Origin: Alteromonas hispanica
Lineage (GTDB): Bacteria; Pseudomonadota; Gammaproteobacteria; Enterobacterales; Alteromonadaceae
NCBI RefSeq assembly: GCF_010500915.1
Contig: NZ_JAAAWP010000005.1
Span: 235,704-299,703 of the forward strand
Direction: 5' to 3'
DNA: 64,000 bases
Shown here: positions 30,301-40,035 of the stretch, in pieces
Layout: the number at the start of each line of letters is the position of its first letter
Position numbering within the stretch: the first letter of the stretch is position 1
The notes under the pieces: generated by a model
Seen by the model: only the letters and a program-made list of their open reading frames with translations
What the model was told of the DNA's origin: nothing
Database searches by the model: none
Position numbers and translations under genes: made by a program

Positions 30301-31166
30301 GTAAGGCCGATATCGTGCTCTTTTGCCATCATACACAGCGCTTTCAAACGCGGCGGAATTTCTTCCATGGCGCGCTCGCGATGAGAAAATTCAAAACGAG
30401 GATGTATAGCCGACAGCTTTACTGAGATACCCGGCGAACGTTTAGGGCCTCGGCCGTTTGCGGCTTTGCCGATAACTTTTATCGCTTTTACATACGAATC
30501 GTAGTAACGGTCAGAATCTTTCATAGTACGAGCGGCTTCACCAAGCATATCGTATGAGTATACATAGCCCTTGGTTTCTTTCTCTTTCGCTCTCTCTACT
30601 GCGTCCTCAATGGTTTCGCCCATAACAAACTGACGCCCCATAACTCGCATAGCAATGTTCATTGCTCTACGGATAACCGGCTCACCTAAACGACCCAGTG
30701 TCTTTTTCAACAAACCAAATTGTTCAGTTTTGCGCTTGTCTGCATAGTTCACCATATTTCCGGTGAACAGAAGGCCCCATGCAGATGCATTCACAAATAA
30801 CGAATCTGAGTTGCCTAAATGTGGAGTCCACTGCCCTTTAGACAGCTTGTCGCGAATCAACTCATCTTGCGTCGCTCTATCTGGCACACGCAGTAAGGCC
30901 TCGGCTAAGCACATCAATACAACACCTTCCGCAGTAGAAAGTGAATATTCATTAAGCAGTGCGTCAACGCCACCATGACCCTGTTGTTCACGGCGAATTT
31001 GCAGCACCATTTTCCTTGCTCGTTCCCACGCCCTACTTCTTGCACGAGGGTTTACCTCTGCAATGGGTAAAATTTGATCGACGGCTACCGACTCGCTGAT
31101 GCGGTAGTAGTCTCGGATACGCTGACGTAGTGGCGAAGTTGTATGGAGTGTATCGTTTATGAGCAT
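27369..31166 (-). CDS. putA: bifunctional proline dehydrogenase / P5C dehydrogenase PutA
   Basis: PutA oxidises proline to glutamate in two steps. The 1265 residues hold the FAD proline dehydrogenase barrel (about 190-500; VRLVKGAYWDTEIK, ecliptic LHGMGDTLYDQVV), the P5C (aldehyde) dehydrogenase (about 590-1060; ISPWNFPLAIFLGQVAAAL, catalytic Cys in SAGQRCSALRVL) and a C-terminal aldehyde-dehydrogenase-like domain of about 180 residues, as in long type-B PutA. Unlike E. coli PutA (1320) there is no N-terminal ribbon-helix-helix DNA-binding domain, so the protein should not repress its own gene. Confidence 0.95.
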   Translation of the reverse strand: MLINDTLHTTSPLRQRIRDYYRISESVAVDQILPIAEVNPRARSRAWERARKMVLQIRREQQGHGGVDALLNEYSLSTAEGVVLMCLAEALLRVPDRATQDELIRDKLSKGQWTPHLGNSDSLFVNASAWGLLFTGNMVNYADKRKTEQFGLLKKTLGRLGEPVIRRAMNIAMRVMGRQFVMGETIEDAVERAKEKETKGYVYSYDMLGEAARTMKDSDRYYDSYVKAIKVIGKAANGRGPKRSPGISVKLSAIHPRFEFSHRERAMEEIPPRLKALCMMAKEHDIGLTVDAEEADRLELSIDIIEAVFRDKDLDGWTGFGLAVQAYQKRAIHVIEHLRVLTLEVGRPLMVRLVKGAYWDTEIKLTQQAGLEEFPVFTRKSSTDVSYHACANRLLEYRDTLYPQFATHNAYTASVIVELAGDDKEGFEFQCLHGMGDTLYDQVVKDDKIQCRVYAPVGEHEDLLAYLVRRLLENGANSSFVNAIVDDEKPVETLLEDPVEKTQRLKVRYNKLIKTPRGLYAPERDNSRGLDLTDTNAVTALKHELERWQDYYKVTDGVPEGATPVVSPADKNDIVGYHYYAKREDMLKALDETNAGFDAWSKMDVEERAEILERTADALERHMAELIAICMREAGKVAQDSIDEVREAVDFCRYYAVRGKELAEDQRLVPRGVVLCISPWNFPLAIFLGQVAAALVTGNTVIAKPAEQTSMVAKRAVDIMHSVGLPEDALKLIISPGKEVGDTLLPDERVKAVMFTGSTQTGTLISQMLAERGGEQVPLIAETGGQNCMIVDSTALPEQVVDDVIHSGFQSAGQRCSALRVLFVQEEIADELTEMLVGAMKELTVGDPTQLSTDVGPVIDEKALKSLTDHTSFMEGKSKVLHRNEMPANAENGTYFPPTLYEIDNIDVLEKEVFGPVVHMVRFKAKELDNVLEQINGTGYGLTMGIHSRIEERANELAAKSRAGNVYINRNMIGAIVGVQPFGGRGLSGTGPKAGGPNYLPRLLMERATPKPSHIDDVDGTDEALVGDEKIAERAQVMMDKAKAVETQWRHTALNDRISMVRQLLAKIAKVDIVDELADDLNRTLATARQQLTSIERKLAKPQVLPGPTGESNKLYLEPRGILVCFADKEVTFEYWLLSIVTALSTGNPVVSVVSKIFYDEAVEIQNKFEATGAPKGLFQVARLAHLDSLLMDEDLSGVVVDSSTERTARITAMLSSREGAILPVISAEYNDHLIQRLVTEKAISIDTTASGGNTSLMTMVEDDE

Positions 31167-31636
31167 TGCAACCCTTTCGTAGAAATAGCTGTAACAAAAA
31201 AAGCGTTTCCGCCGTAAAAATAACGCCTACGGTCACATGGAAATCGCAAGAAAACAAGTGAAGTCGAATCTTCACGTTTGCACCTTTATACAGTTTAAAC
31301 TTCGCACTGCTAAATGAAGATCAAGCTGTCTGGCAAGTAGCGCCGATAATAGCACAATAAAAATCGCCGCCAAGCCTTTCCAGTCATGACTTTCAGCCGT
31401 TTACTACCGAGCCAAACTGTTAACGTGAAATTCACATAAAAGACGCAGATTACGATTCTTTAAAACGCATTTTTTTTATTAAGAGTAATAGGTCATAAAA
31501 AAACGACTACACTTAAATGTCGCTGTTAAAAAAGTATCGCTGTATTTGATAAAAGGAGACTAGGCAGTTTGAAACTTGCGCCCACGTTTGACCTTATGAC
31601 AAACGCCTAAAATAACGATTAAATGGTAAATGTATT
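31167..31636. other. divergent intergenic region putA-chemoreceptor
   Basis: This 470-bp region lies between two divergent starts. It has AT-rich stretches and must contain both promoters, but I saw no distinct operator, RNA gene or small coding frame. Confidence 0.5.
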
Positions 31637-33259
31637 ATGTGGTTAAGAAATTTTAGCTTGTACCAACGCCTTGGAATAATTGTCGCGCTGATAGCACTTC
31701 TTTTTATAGTGCTTACTGGCATAATTTTAAACCGGCATTACCAAGCTCTTAAAGATAAGTCGTATAGCGAAAACAAACATCTTGTTGAAGTTGTGCATAC
31801 CATGTTGCAAAGCTTTGACGCCATAGAGGGAATTTCGGAGTCTGAGGCAAAAGAAAAAGCACTGGCCGCTGTAAAAACACTTAGGTACGACGAAGGAAAC
31901 TATTTTTGGATCCAAGATTCAACGCCGACTATGGTAATGCACCCTCTTAAACCCGCATTAGATGGCCGTGATTTACGTACTTTTAAAGACGGCAATGGAA
32001 AAGCTTTTTTCGTCGACATGGCAAATGAAGTGAAAGCCCAAGGAGATGGCTTTGTTGACTATGTGTGGCCCCTTCCCGGCGAAGATGAACCCACGGAAAA
32101 AATTTCTTACGTTAAAGAGTATTCGCCATGGGGATGGACTATAGGTTCAGGTATTTATCTCACCAACCTTAACGCTGAATATGCTCACCTGCGTAATCTT
32201 ATAATTGTGTTTTGTGTCATCAGTGTAATTTTAGTGGTAGCACTGATTTACATCATTGGCGGCAGTATTGTTAAGCCGGTACAAGAAATTGCAGAAAGAA
32301 TGAAAGACATCTCTCAAGGTGAAGGCGATTTAACCCGCTTTTTGCCTGAAAGTGGTCAAGACGAAGTCACCCGAGTGGCCCGTTACTTCAATCAATATAC
32401 CGACAAAATGCGCCAGTCTTTAATTGGTATAAGAGACAATATTTCGCAGTTAAACGAGCAAGCTGAGCGTGTTCAAAATTCTAGCGACAGCAGTAACAAA
32501 CAAGCACAAACGCAGAATGAAAATATGATGCAAGTAGCCGCAGCCATGGAGGAAATGACGACACAAATCAGAGACGTGAGCTCTAACACCGACTCTGCAG
32601 AGAAAAGTACCAGTAGCGCTAGAAGCAACGTTCAAAACGGTGCGTCTGTGGTGAAAAGCACCGTAACCGATATTCACTCACTAACGGCGGACATTGAGAG
32701 CGTATCAACGGTAGTTACCGAGCTTGCCGCCCAAACCGAGAGCATTGGTGCAGTACTTGACGTTATTCGAGGTATCGCAGATCAAACTAACTTATTAGCA
32801 TTAAATGCTGCCATAGAGGCTGCGCGCGCTGGTGAACAAGGTAGAGGCTTTGCGGTGGTTGCAGATGAGGTGCGTACTTTAGCGAGCAGAACCGGGCAAA
32901 GTACTGATGAAATTCAAACTATGATTGAAAAATTACAGCACCACGCCAAAAGTGCCGTAGATGCTGTAACAGTGAGTCAATCTGCTTCAACGAAAACAGT
33001 AGAACGTGCAGCGCAAGCTAATGACAACTTGCAAGAGGCGGACAGGCTTATGACAGATATTGCGAATATGAGTAGCCAGATAGCTAGGGCGACGGAACAA
33101 CAGGCCGAAGCCGCCAACGAAGCAAACATGCGAATAAACGCATTGTCTGGAGCCGCAGACAATAGTCTGCGAACGGCAGATGAACTAGCGGCATCTAGCC
33201 AAGCGCTGCGCGCAAGCTGCTTAGCGATTATGGACATTGCTAATCGCTTTAAGTTGTAA
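31637..33259 (+). CDS. methyl-accepting chemotaxis protein with Cache sensor
   Basis: The 540-residue receptor has TM1 (about 12-30), a periplasmic single-Cache domain ([37 protein letters not shown]), TM2 (about 188-210), a HAMP linker and a cytoplasmic signalling tip ([20 protein letters not shown], then [16 protein letters not shown]), the part that contacts CheA and CheW. The C-terminus lacks a CheR-binding pentapeptide. Single Cache domains of this kind commonly bind small organic acids; the ligand here is unknown. No other chemotaxis gene is adjacent. Confidence 0.93.
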   Translation: MWLRNFSLYQRLGIIVALIALLFIVLTGIILNRHYQALKDKSYSENKHLVEVVHTMLQSFDAIEGISESEAKEKALAAVKTLRYDEGNYFWIQDSTPTMVMHPLKPALDGRDLRTFKDGNGKAFFVDMANEVKAQGDGFVDYVWPLPGEDEPTEKISYVKEYSPWGWTIGSGIYLTNLNAEYAHLRNLIIVFCVISVILVVALIYIIGGSIVKPVQEIAERMKDISQGEGDLTRFLPESGQDEVTRVARYFNQYTDKMRQSLIGIRDNISQLNEQAERVQNSSDSSNKQAQTQNENMMQVAAAMEEMTTQIRDVSSNTDSAEKSTSSARSNVQNGASVVKSTVTDIHSLTADIESVSTVVTELAAQTESIGAVLDVIRGIADQTNLLALNAAIEAARAGEQGRGFAVVADEVRTLASRTGQSTDEIQTMIEKLQHHAKSAVDAVTVSQSASTKTVERAAQANDNLQEADRLMTDIANMSSQIARATEQQAEAANEANMRINALSGAADNSLRTADELAASSQALRASCLAIMDIANRFKL

Positions 33260-33278
33260 AGTCACAGCCAAACTAGCT

Positions 33279-33320
33279 GAGGGGCAGCAGAGATCGTTGA
33301 TTTGCTCAGCCCCTCTTTTT
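33279..33320 (+). terminator. terminator of the chemoreceptor gene
   Basis: GAGGGGC pairs with GCCCCTC across a 23-nt loop and is followed by five T. The loop is long, but stem and T-run are good. Confidence 0.65.
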
Positions 33321-33435
33321 AGCGAAATACGGCTTCTACATTGATAACACTTATGTATGGAACTGTTCTTGGTAGTACATTACACTGAATGGACGAGGTT
33401 ATCCTCGCCAGTAAAGTAGAATCAAGGAGAGAGAT

Positions 33436-35151
33436 ATGAGTAGTAACGCTAAGGGCAAACCTATATTACTTTGGGTTGTCGGTTTTTTTGTCGCCATTTT
33501 TGCCATTTACTTTTTGTTCGCCAATACAATCATAAAAGCAGTGTTGGAATCTAAGCTTGGTGAGTCTTACGGCGCCGAAGTAAACATTGAAAGCTTTGAT
33601 CATTCTCTTTTCCCCACCACGGTAACTTTAGAAGGTATAGCCCTTACAAATCCTACTAAGCCCTCGCACAATCAAGTGTTCGTTGGCAATGCAAACGCCG
33701 ACGTTGAGCTTGCGCCACTGCTCAGTGATAAAGTTATTGTTAACAACCTCAATCTTCTTGAAGTGCAGTTTGATACCGAGCGGAATGCGCCCGGCGAAGT
33801 ATACAGAGTACCCGAGCGCTCTCTTTCTTTTGATGAAATAAAATCGAAAGCAAAAGACGCAGTACCATCTGTTGATGAATTACTAGAACGAAACCCGTTA
33901 AAAACTACGGCCGCTGTGGAAGATGCGAAAGCCGCGTATGAAACGTACGGTAAAGGGTTAAAAGAAGACTATGAGTCGCTCCCAGACAAATCGCGGATTG
34001 ACTATTACAAAACCCAAATCGCTCAGCTACAAGAAACCGATTACAAAGATCCACAAGCTCTAGTTCAGGCAAAGTCTGCATTTGAAAAACTGAAAGAGGA
34101 AATGCAGGCCGATCGCGCGTTAATATCAGACTTCACCGATAAAGCATCACAAGCAAGAGATGCATTGAGTGACAGCGTAGAAGCATTGAAGAATGCGCCG
34201 CAGCAAGACTATGCGCTGCTAAAAGGTGTTATAGCCGGAGATCAGGCAGCACTATCTCAGGTCACCTATTTTGTATTTGGCGATAAAGCTGCTGAATACA
34301 CAGAGTATTTAATGGCAGCGATGCAAATTGTTATGCCACTTATTCAGGGCGAAGAAAAAAGCGAAGCTCCTGCAGATATCCCTTCTATATTGGTGAAAGA
34401 AGCGAATGTTTCTGTACTTTGGCAAAACGAATCTATTAAGAGTAAATGGAACAATATAACCAACGTACATGAGGTGTTCGGAAACCCAACTACCTTCACT
34501 ATTGAGGCGGCGGGTGAACTTCTTAAATCGTTTACGTCTAGCGGTGAATTCTTTATTGACGGTGACGGCGTAGATGCAAGTCAAAAGTGGTCGCTTGCCG
34601 GTGTAAATATGTCGAATATACCTTTATCAGGTAATGATTCATTAACAGCGGTGCTGACTTCAGCGCTTATGCAAACTACTGGTTCTATGCAGGTAACCGA
34701 CAACAAGCTAGCTGGCAGCGGAAAAGTGAACCTTCAACAGCTCGTTATGCAAGCTGCGGGAGAAAGTGATACCACCAAAGCTATTGCGCAAGCGTTAGAA
34801 TCGCTATCAAGTTTAAATATGGATATGTTGCTTGATGGCACGCTTGCTAACCCAGACTTTTCCATTAAATCTGACCTGGATAACCAACTCGCACAAATGG
34901 CGCTATCTGGACTGACTGCGTCGCAGCAAGATAAGTTAGATGAATTAAATCAGAAATTAAATGCCATGGTTGGAGACGAACAGTCGTTACTTACTAATGA
35001 GCTGGGCGATATTGGCAGTATGCTCAGTGCGGCTCAGGGTGACAGCAATGCGCTTCAAGAATTGCTAAAATCGCAGTTAAGCAACGTGGTTGAAGAACAA
35101 AAAAATAAATTGTTCGATAAATTAAAAAGTAAGTTTGGCAAAGAAGAATAA
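33436..35151 (+). CDS. AsmA-like membrane-anchored protein (TIGR03545-type)
   Basis: The 571-residue product has one N-terminal membrane helix (about 9-30), then an AsmA/DUF748-like start (ESKLGESYGAEVNIESFDHSLFP; TLEGIALTNP) with the usual description of ancestral beta-strand repeats, a central helical, Glu/Lys-rich section, and a further beta-rich section that ends in Gln- and Leu-rich helices. It resembles the TIGR03545 family of outer-membrane bacteria, which is often paired with TIGR03546; that partner is not adjacent here. AsmA-like proteins bridge the envelope and are implicated in lipid transfer, but no specific role can be given. Confidence 0.6.
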   Translation: MSSNAKGKPILLWVVGFFVAIFAIYFLFANTIIKAVLESKLGESYGAEVNIESFDHSLFPTTVTLEGIALTNPTKPSHNQVFVGNANADVELAPLLSDKVIVNNLNLLEVQFDTERNAPGEVYRVPERSLSFDEIKSKAKDAVPSVDELLERNPLKTTAAVEDAKAAYETYGKGLKEDYESLPDKSRIDYYKTQIAQLQETDYKDPQALVQAKSAFEKLKEEMQADRALISDFTDKASQARDALSDSVEALKNAPQQDYALLKGVIAGDQAALSQVTYFVFGDKAAEYTEYLMAAMQIVMPLIQGEEKSEAPADIPSILVKEANVSVLWQNESIKSKWNNITNVHEVFGNPTTFTIEAAGELLKSFTSSGEFFIDGDGVDASQKWSLAGVNMSNIPLSGNDSLTAVLTSALMQTTGSMQVTDNKLAGSGKVNLQQLVMQAAGESDTTKAIAQALESLSSLNMDMLLDGTLANPDFSIKSDLDNQLAQMALSGLTASQQDKLDELNQKLNAMVGDEQSLLTNELGDIGSMLSAAQGDSNALQELLKSQLSNVVEEQKNKLFDKLKSKFGKEE

Positions 35152-35189
35152 AGCGTCTTTGACTCAAACTTGGTAATCGGCATAATAGC

Positions 35190-35219
35190 AAAGCGCAGGC
35201 AAACGCCTGCGCTTTCTTT
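35190..35219 (+). terminator. hairpin between the AsmA-like gene and ftsB
   Basis: AAGCGCAGGC and GCCTGCGCTT make a perfect 10-bp stem with a four-base loop, followed by TCTTTG. Strong stem, modest T-run; it ends the upstream transcript just before ftsB. Confidence 0.7.
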
Positions 35220-35246
35220 GCGCTCAATGAACGGTTAGGTGAATGT

Positions 35247-35537
35247 GTGTTAAAAGGTAAATGGCTTCCCATTTTGCTGTTACTATTTTTTGGACTGCTG
35301 CAATACCGACTTTGGTTTGGTAAAAACAGCATTCCCGATTACTACAGCCGGAAAGCGGAAGTACAGACACAAGCCCTACAAAACGCCAATTTAGCTCAAC
35401 GCAATGCTTTGCTAAACGCTGATATTAACGATTTAAAAATTGGTTTAGAGGCAATTGAAGAAAGAGCACGTAACGAGCTGGGATTAATTAAGCAGGGAGA
35501 AACTTTTTACCGAATTCTTCCTGCAGATTCGAAATGA
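35247..35537 (+). CDS. ftsB: cell division protein FtsB
   Basis: FtsB is a small bitopic divisome protein that forms the FtsQLB complex. The 96 residues show a short cytoplasmic start, one membrane helix (about 5-21), then a coiled coil (about 30-70) and the conserved [21 protein letters not shown]. The start is GTG, with GGTTAGGTGA upstream. Its end overlaps ispD by four bases (ATGA), the usual ftsB-ispD arrangement. Confidence 0.95.
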   Translation: MLKGKWLPILLLLFFGLLQYRLWFGKNSIPDYYSRKAEVQTQALQNANLAQRNALLNADINDLKIGLEAIEERARNELGLIKQGETFYRILPADSK

Positions 35538-36280
35538 AAACAATGACAATGCCTCGTGTTATAGCGGTAATTCCCGCCGCAGGGGTTGGCAGCAGAATGC
35601 AGGCTGACCGCCCAAAGCAGTACCTTACCATTGCAGGTAAAACAATATTAGAACACACCCTAGACGCCCTATTGACTCACCCAAGCATTCACAGCGTGGT
35701 ACTTGCTGTTAGTCCTGATGATATTTATTTTTCCAACTTAGATATTAAAGAGAACAAGCGGGTTGATGTAGTTCATGGAGGAAAAGAGCGCGCTGACAGT
35801 GTGTTAAATGGAATAATGCACTTGCAACATGATGACTGGGCCCTTGTACACGATGCAGCTCGCCCCTGTGTATCGCATAAAGACATTACTGCGTTACTCA
35901 GTCTCATTGGCGATAACACCGTTACAGGCGGAATTCTTGCCACGCCGGTACGTGACACAATGAAAAGAGCAGCGATAAGCGAAGATATCCCACACCAAAA
36001 TCAGCTCAATGTAATATCTCACACTGAAAGTAGAACCAATTTGTGGCATGCTCTTACTCCACAACTGTTTCCCGCACAATTATTACGCGAGGCCTTACAA
36101 AAAGGGCTTTCAGATGGCGTCAACATTACTGATGAAGCATCGGCTGTAGAATACGCGGGATACAAAGTGGGTATGGTTAACGGCAGCCCTGCTAATATTA
36201 AAATTACGCACCCTGCAGACCTGCCCCTTGCAGAATTCTATCTTCAACAACAATTAGAGGCGCGAGTTGCATGCGAATAG
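35534..36280 (+). CDS. ispD: 2-C-methyl-D-erythritol 4-phosphate cytidylyltransferase IspD
   Basis: IspD makes CDP-methylerythritol from MEP and CTP in the non-mevalonate isoprenoid pathway. The nucleotide-binding signature [20 protein letters not shown] is at the N-terminus, with VHDAARPCV and the C-terminal [14 protein letters not shown] also present. At 248 residues the length is normal. It overlaps ftsB before it and ispF after it, so the genes are co-translated. Confidence 0.96.
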   Translation: MKTMTMPRVIAVIPAAGVGSRMQADRPKQYLTIAGKTILEHTLDALLTHPSIHSVVLAVSPDDIYFSNLDIKENKRVDVVHGGKERADSVLNGIMHLQHDDWALVHDAARPCVSHKDITALLSLIGDNTVTGGILATPVRDTMKRAAISEDIPHQNQLNVISHTESRTNLWHALTPQLFPAQLLREALQKGLSDGVNITDEASAVEYAGYKVGMVNGSPANIKITHPADLPLAEFYLQQQLEARVACE

Positions 36281-36744
36281 GACACGGATTTGACGTTCAC
36301 AAGTTTGGGGGTGAAGGCCCTATCGTTGTTGGCGGTGTCAAAATTGAGCACAGCGAAGGACTCATTGCGCATTCTGATGGCGATGTATTATTGCACGCAT
36401 TGTGCGACGCAATTCTGGGTGCTGCAGCACTGGGCGATATTGGTAAGCACTTCCCTGACACAGATGATAATTACGCTGGTGCCGACAGCAGAGTTTTGCT
36501 TAGACATGTAGTTAGCGTAGCAAGAGAGAAAGGCTACAAGCTCGTGAATGCCGATATGACTATTGTGGCGCAAGCGCCAAAGATGGCGCCTCACATTGAC
36601 AAAATGCGCGCATATATTGCACAAGATTGCGATGTTCAAATTGACGATATCAATGTAAAAGCCACCACAACCGAAAAGCTTGGATATACAGGCAGAAAAG
36701 AAGGGATTGCATCACACGCTGTGGTGTTGTTAGAAAAAGCATGA
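36271..36744 (+). CDS. ispF: 2-C-methyl-D-erythritol 2,4-cyclodiphosphate synthase IspF
   Basis: IspF cyclises the product of the IspE step. The start [12 protein letters not shown] carries the Asp and His zinc ligands, and [28 protein letters not shown] is the second signature. The 157 residues are the family norm. The end overlaps truD by four bases. Confidence 0.97.
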   Translation: MRIGHGFDVHKFGGEGPIVVGGVKIEHSEGLIAHSDGDVLLHALCDAILGAAALGDIGKHFPDTDDNYAGADSRVLLRHVVSVAREKGYKLVNADMTIVAQAPKMAPHIDKMRAYIAQDCDVQIDDINVKATTTEKLGYTGRKEGIASHAVVLLEKA

Positions 36745-37811
36745 AGCCATTACACACCGATCACTGGCAATACTATTTTGCCAAGCCTGTCTCTACCGGC
36801 ATTTTTAAATTTCAAGCTGACGATTTTCAGGTAGTAGAAGACTTAGGCTACGAGCCCTGCGGAGAGGGTGAGCATCAATTCGTTTTTATCGAAAAAACAA
36901 ATACCAATACTGCCTTTGTTGCAGAGCAGCTAGCAAAATTTGTCGGCCTTCCTCTGCGGCAAATAAGCTATGCAGGTAGAAAAGATAAATACGCAGTTAC
37001 CCAGCAATGGTTTGGCATACACGCGCCAGGAGTAGATGATTTCGACTTTAGCGATTGGCAACTTGATGGTGTCAAAGTCATAAAACAAACTCGACATAAT
37101 AAGAAGTTACGTACTGGGCAACTCAAAGGTAATCACTTTACCATCACGCTACGCCAGGTTGTGCATCCAGAAGCGATTATCGAACGCCTAGAACAGATAG
37201 CTATTCATGGTGTACCCAATTATTATGGTGAACAGCGCTTTGGCGTTATGCGTTTGAATGACATGGGCGAAGTGCAGCGAGGTGGAAACCTGGTTATGGC
37301 TGAGCGCATGGTAAATGGCGAAACGATACGCCACAGAAACAAGCGGTCTATGGCACTGTCCGCTCTTCGCAGCTGGCTTTTTAATGAAGTGCTTTCTCAT
37401 CGAATGGAACAGAACACCTTCGACACCGTGCTTCTTGGCGACGCACTTGTATTAACCGGCTCAAACAGCTTCTTCATTAATCGGGAAAATGAGCAAGAAA
37501 GTCAGTCTCGCTATGAAGACAAAGATGTATGCCCGTCTGCTCCACTGTGGGGTAAAGGACAATTAGCTACCGAGGCTAAGGCAGCGGAAATTGAAAATGC
37601 TGTCGCTAATGAACACCCTGAGGTCACCACCTTTCTAAGGGAAAATGGGTTTGAACACGAGCGTCGCGCCATAAAAATTTGGCCTAAAGAATTAACATGG
37701 CAGAGTAAGGGAGATTCGTTTACGATTTCTTTTAGTTTGCCAACGGGATGCTTTGCTACATCTGTATTGCGCGAATGCGTGGAAACACTGTCTCCGATTA
37801 ACCGCGTTTAA
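36741..37811 (+). CDS. truD: tRNA pseudouridine(13) synthase TruD
   Basis: TruD makes pseudouridine 13 in tRNA-Glu and others. The catalytic Asp is in [15 protein letters not shown] (near residue 80), and NYYGEQRFG (near 155) is the second family signature. The 356 residues are near normal. It continues the ispD-ispF run. In many Gammaproteobacteria surE follows directly; here the next gene is pcm after 65 bp. Confidence 0.95.
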   Translation: MKPLHTDHWQYYFAKPVSTGIFKFQADDFQVVEDLGYEPCGEGEHQFVFIEKTNTNTAFVAEQLAKFVGLPLRQISYAGRKDKYAVTQQWFGIHAPGVDDFDFSDWQLDGVKVIKQTRHNKKLRTGQLKGNHFTITLRQVVHPEAIIERLEQIAIHGVPNYYGEQRFGVMRLNDMGEVQRGGNLVMAERMVNGETIRHRNKRSMALSALRSWLFNEVLSHRMEQNTFDTVLLGDALVLTGSNSFFINRENEQESQSRYEDKDVCPSAPLWGKGQLATEAKAAEIENAVANEHPEVTTFLRENGFEHERRAIKIWPKELTWQSKGDSFTISFSLPTGCFATSVLRECVETLSPINRV

Positions 37812-37876
37812 GCAGACAAACATTTATAAATAAAAAGCGTGGCTAACACTAACAATATAGGAAAGTACGCAAGATC

Positions 37877-38512
37877 ATGAGAGCTTCTAGAAAAGGAGAC
37901 GCATTAGCGCAGCTGCTTTATAACGAGGGAATACGTTCACAAGCTGTGTTAAATGCCATTGCTGGTACGCCGAGGGAGGCTTTTCTTCCAGACGCATTAA
38001 AACACAAAGCCTATCAAAATACGGCATTGCCCATTGGCCAAGGCCAAACAATTTCGCAACCTTACATAGTGGCGAAAATGACCGAGCTTTTGCTAGAGAG
38101 CCCAAATAAGCCTGAAAAAGTGCTGGAAATTGGCACGGGCTCAGGTTACCAAACCGCGATCCTGGCGCAGCTTTTTACGCAAGTATTTAGCGTTGAACGC
38201 ATAAAATCGTTGCAGTTTCACGCTAAGCGTCGCATGAATCAGCTAGATTTACATAACATTGCTATGAAGCATGGCGATGGCTGGAAAGGCTGGGAGTCGA
38301 AAGGACTATACGACGCCATTATTGTAACCGCTGCAGCAGCGAGCTTGCCCCAATCTTTATGCGAACAATTAAAAGAAGGTGGCAGACTCATTATTCCAGT
38401 TGGAAACGAGCAACAGTCGCTGCTATGCATTGATAGAGTGGACGGCGAGCTGCAAACTAAGACTATTGAATCTGTACGTTTTGTCCCTCTCGTTGCTGGA
38501 GAATTAATGTGA
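37877..38512 (+). CDS. pcm: protein-L-isoaspartate O-methyltransferase Pcm
   Basis: Pcm repairs damaged isoaspartyl residues using SAM, important in stationary phase. The signatures [20 protein letters not shown] and [18 protein letters not shown] are both present, and the protein has 211 residues. The gene ends in ATGTGA, whose GTGA overlaps the start of the next gene by four bases. Its promoter is likely shared with the upstream operon; the 65-bp gap to truD contains nothing recognisable. Confidence 0.95.
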   Translation: MRASRKGDALAQLLYNEGIRSQAVLNAIAGTPREAFLPDALKHKAYQNTALPIGQGQTISQPYIVAKMTELLLESPNKPEKVLEIGTGSGYQTAILAQLFTQVFSVERIKSLQFHAKRRMNQLDLHNIAMKHGDGWKGWESKGLYDAIIVTAAAASLPQSLCEQLKEGGRLIIPVGNEQQSLLCIDRVDGELQTKTIESVRFVPLVAGELM

Positions 38513-39087
38513 AGCTTTTTGGGCCTCTCTATGACATGGCAATTCGCTGGGCAAAGCATAAACATGCCGCAAAATATTTAGGCGGGCTAAGTTTTTCAGA
38601 GTCTGTTTTCTTTCCTATTCCCCCTGACGTTATGCTAGCGCCTATGGCGCTGTCTCAACCCTTACTTGCATGGCGGTTTGCATTAATCACCACTGTAGCA
38701 TCTATTGTTGGAGGCATCGCGGGCTACTGGTTAGGTTTTTTCGCATTCGAAGCGTGGTTAGCTCCCCTTATTGAATCTTGGGGCTATACACACAAAATTG
38801 AAACTGCCACAGGTTGGTTCGAAACCTACGGTGTTTGGATTGTTTTCTTAGCGGGTTTCTCCCCTATACCGTATAAAATATTCACCGTAAGCGCGGGTTT
38901 TTTACAAATGGCATTTTTCCCCTTTGTGATTGCTTCAGCAGTAGGACGGGGTGCCCGCTTCTTTTTAGTGGCGGCGTTAATGCGTTGGGGAGGCGCGCCT
39001 ATGGAGCAAAAATTACGTCAATATGTTGAGGTACTAGGATGGTCTGTTGTGGCGATTGCTGTTATCGCGTACTTAATATTGCGATAA
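38509..39087 (+). CDS. YqaA-like membrane protein (DedA/VTT superfamily)
   Basis: This 192-residue inner-membrane protein has the VTT/DedA pattern: [18 protein letters not shown] near the N-terminus, [16 protein letters not shown], and the hallmark [20 protein letters not shown] near 120, which forms a re-entrant loop. It starts at GTG overlapping the pcm stop and ends one base before nlpD. VTT proteins are linked to lipid flipping or scrambling; YqaA's own function is not established. Confidence 0.85.
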   Translation: MKLFGPLYDMAIRWAKHKHAAKYLGGLSFSESVFFPIPPDVMLAPMALSQPLLAWRFALITTVASIVGGIAGYWLGFFAFEAWLAPLIESWGYTHKIETATGWFETYGVWIVFLAGFSPIPYKIFTVSAGFLQMAFFPFVIASAVGRGARFFLVAALMRWGGAPMEQKLRQYVEVLGWSVVAIAVIAYLILR

Positions 39088-39088
39088 A

Positions 39089-39955
39089 ATGAAAAACAGC
39101 ACTTTTAGATGCTTTTTTATTTACTTATTTTTAACAATATTGGCTGGATGTGCAGGTAGACAGGCACCTGCTCCGGTTGTTCTTCTCAACAGCCAAGTTG
39201 AGAGTGGTAGTGAAGAATACACTGCTAGCACGTACGTAGTAAGACCTGGAGACACGCTTTACGCCGTTGCCTGGTTTACAGGAAATGACTATCGTGATAT
39301 TGCAGAATTTAACAAAATTTCAAAGCCTTATACCATATTTCCGGGTCAAGAATTACGTTTAACTGCACCTATCGTAAAAACCCCTCCCCGCCATCAAACT
39401 ACCAACAAGACCACTCGGTCTACACATCCGACCTCACAACCATTAGACAAAAGACCCATTGACCCACCTAATCCTCAAGCGTATGTTGATCGTAAAGAAA
39501 ATGTTAAACCACAAAATGTTACAAGCGTCAAGAAACCGCTCACAAGTGTCAAAAAGACATCACCGAAAGGGTTTCCAGATAGAGTAAAGACGTGGATGTG
39601 GCCTGCTGAAGGCAAGGTTGTTGATACCTTTAGCAAAGCTGAGTCTGGTAACAAGGGGATTGACATTGCTGGTGCAAGAGGCAGTAATGTGGTTGCAGCA
39701 GCAGACGGTAAAGTTGTCTACGCCGGTAGTGCATTAAGAGGTTACGGTAAGCTTGTTATAGTGAAGCACACCGACACTTTTCTCAGTGCATATGCATATA
39801 ACGACTCCATTTTGGTAAAAGAACGAGAATGGGTGTATGCTGGTCAAAAAATAGCCACCATGGGCAGTAGCGGCACAGATTCGGTAAAACTTCATTTTGA
39901 AGTTAGGTATCGCGGTAAGTCACTAGATCCGCTGCGATACCTGCCAAAGAAGTAA
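39089..39955 (+). CDS. nlpD: NlpD-type lipoprotein, LysM plus degenerate M23 domain
   Basis: The N-terminal signal ends in a lipobox (LAGC, Cys near residue 21). A LysM domain follows (TYVVRPGDTLYAVAWFTG, about 48-95), then a Lys/Pro/Thr-rich linker and an M23 (LytM) domain (about 165-288). The M23 metal motifs are changed: NKGIDIAG instead of H-x3-D, and a lone His in KLHFEVRYRG. So it is probably an amidase activator like E. coli NlpD, not an active endopeptidase. It lies just upstream of rpoS, as usual. Confidence 0.93.
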   Translation: MKNSTFRCFFIYLFLTILAGCAGRQAPAPVVLLNSQVESGSEEYTASTYVVRPGDTLYAVAWFTGNDYRDIAEFNKISKPYTIFPGQELRLTAPIVKTPPRHQTTNKTTRSTHPTSQPLDKRPIDPPNPQAYVDRKENVKPQNVTSVKKPLTSVKKTSPKGFPDRVKTWMWPAEGKVVDTFSKAESGNKGIDIAGARGSNVVAAADGKVVYAGSALRGYGKLVIVKHTDTFLSAYAYNDSILVKEREWVYAGQKIATMGSSGTDSVKLHFEVRYRGKSLDPLRYLPKK

Positions 39956-40035
39956 CAATATAAAAAAAATAAATAATAATAAGAAAGCGACAAAGGAGAA
40001 ACGTCATAAGGTAACCTTTAAGCAGGAGATTCACC

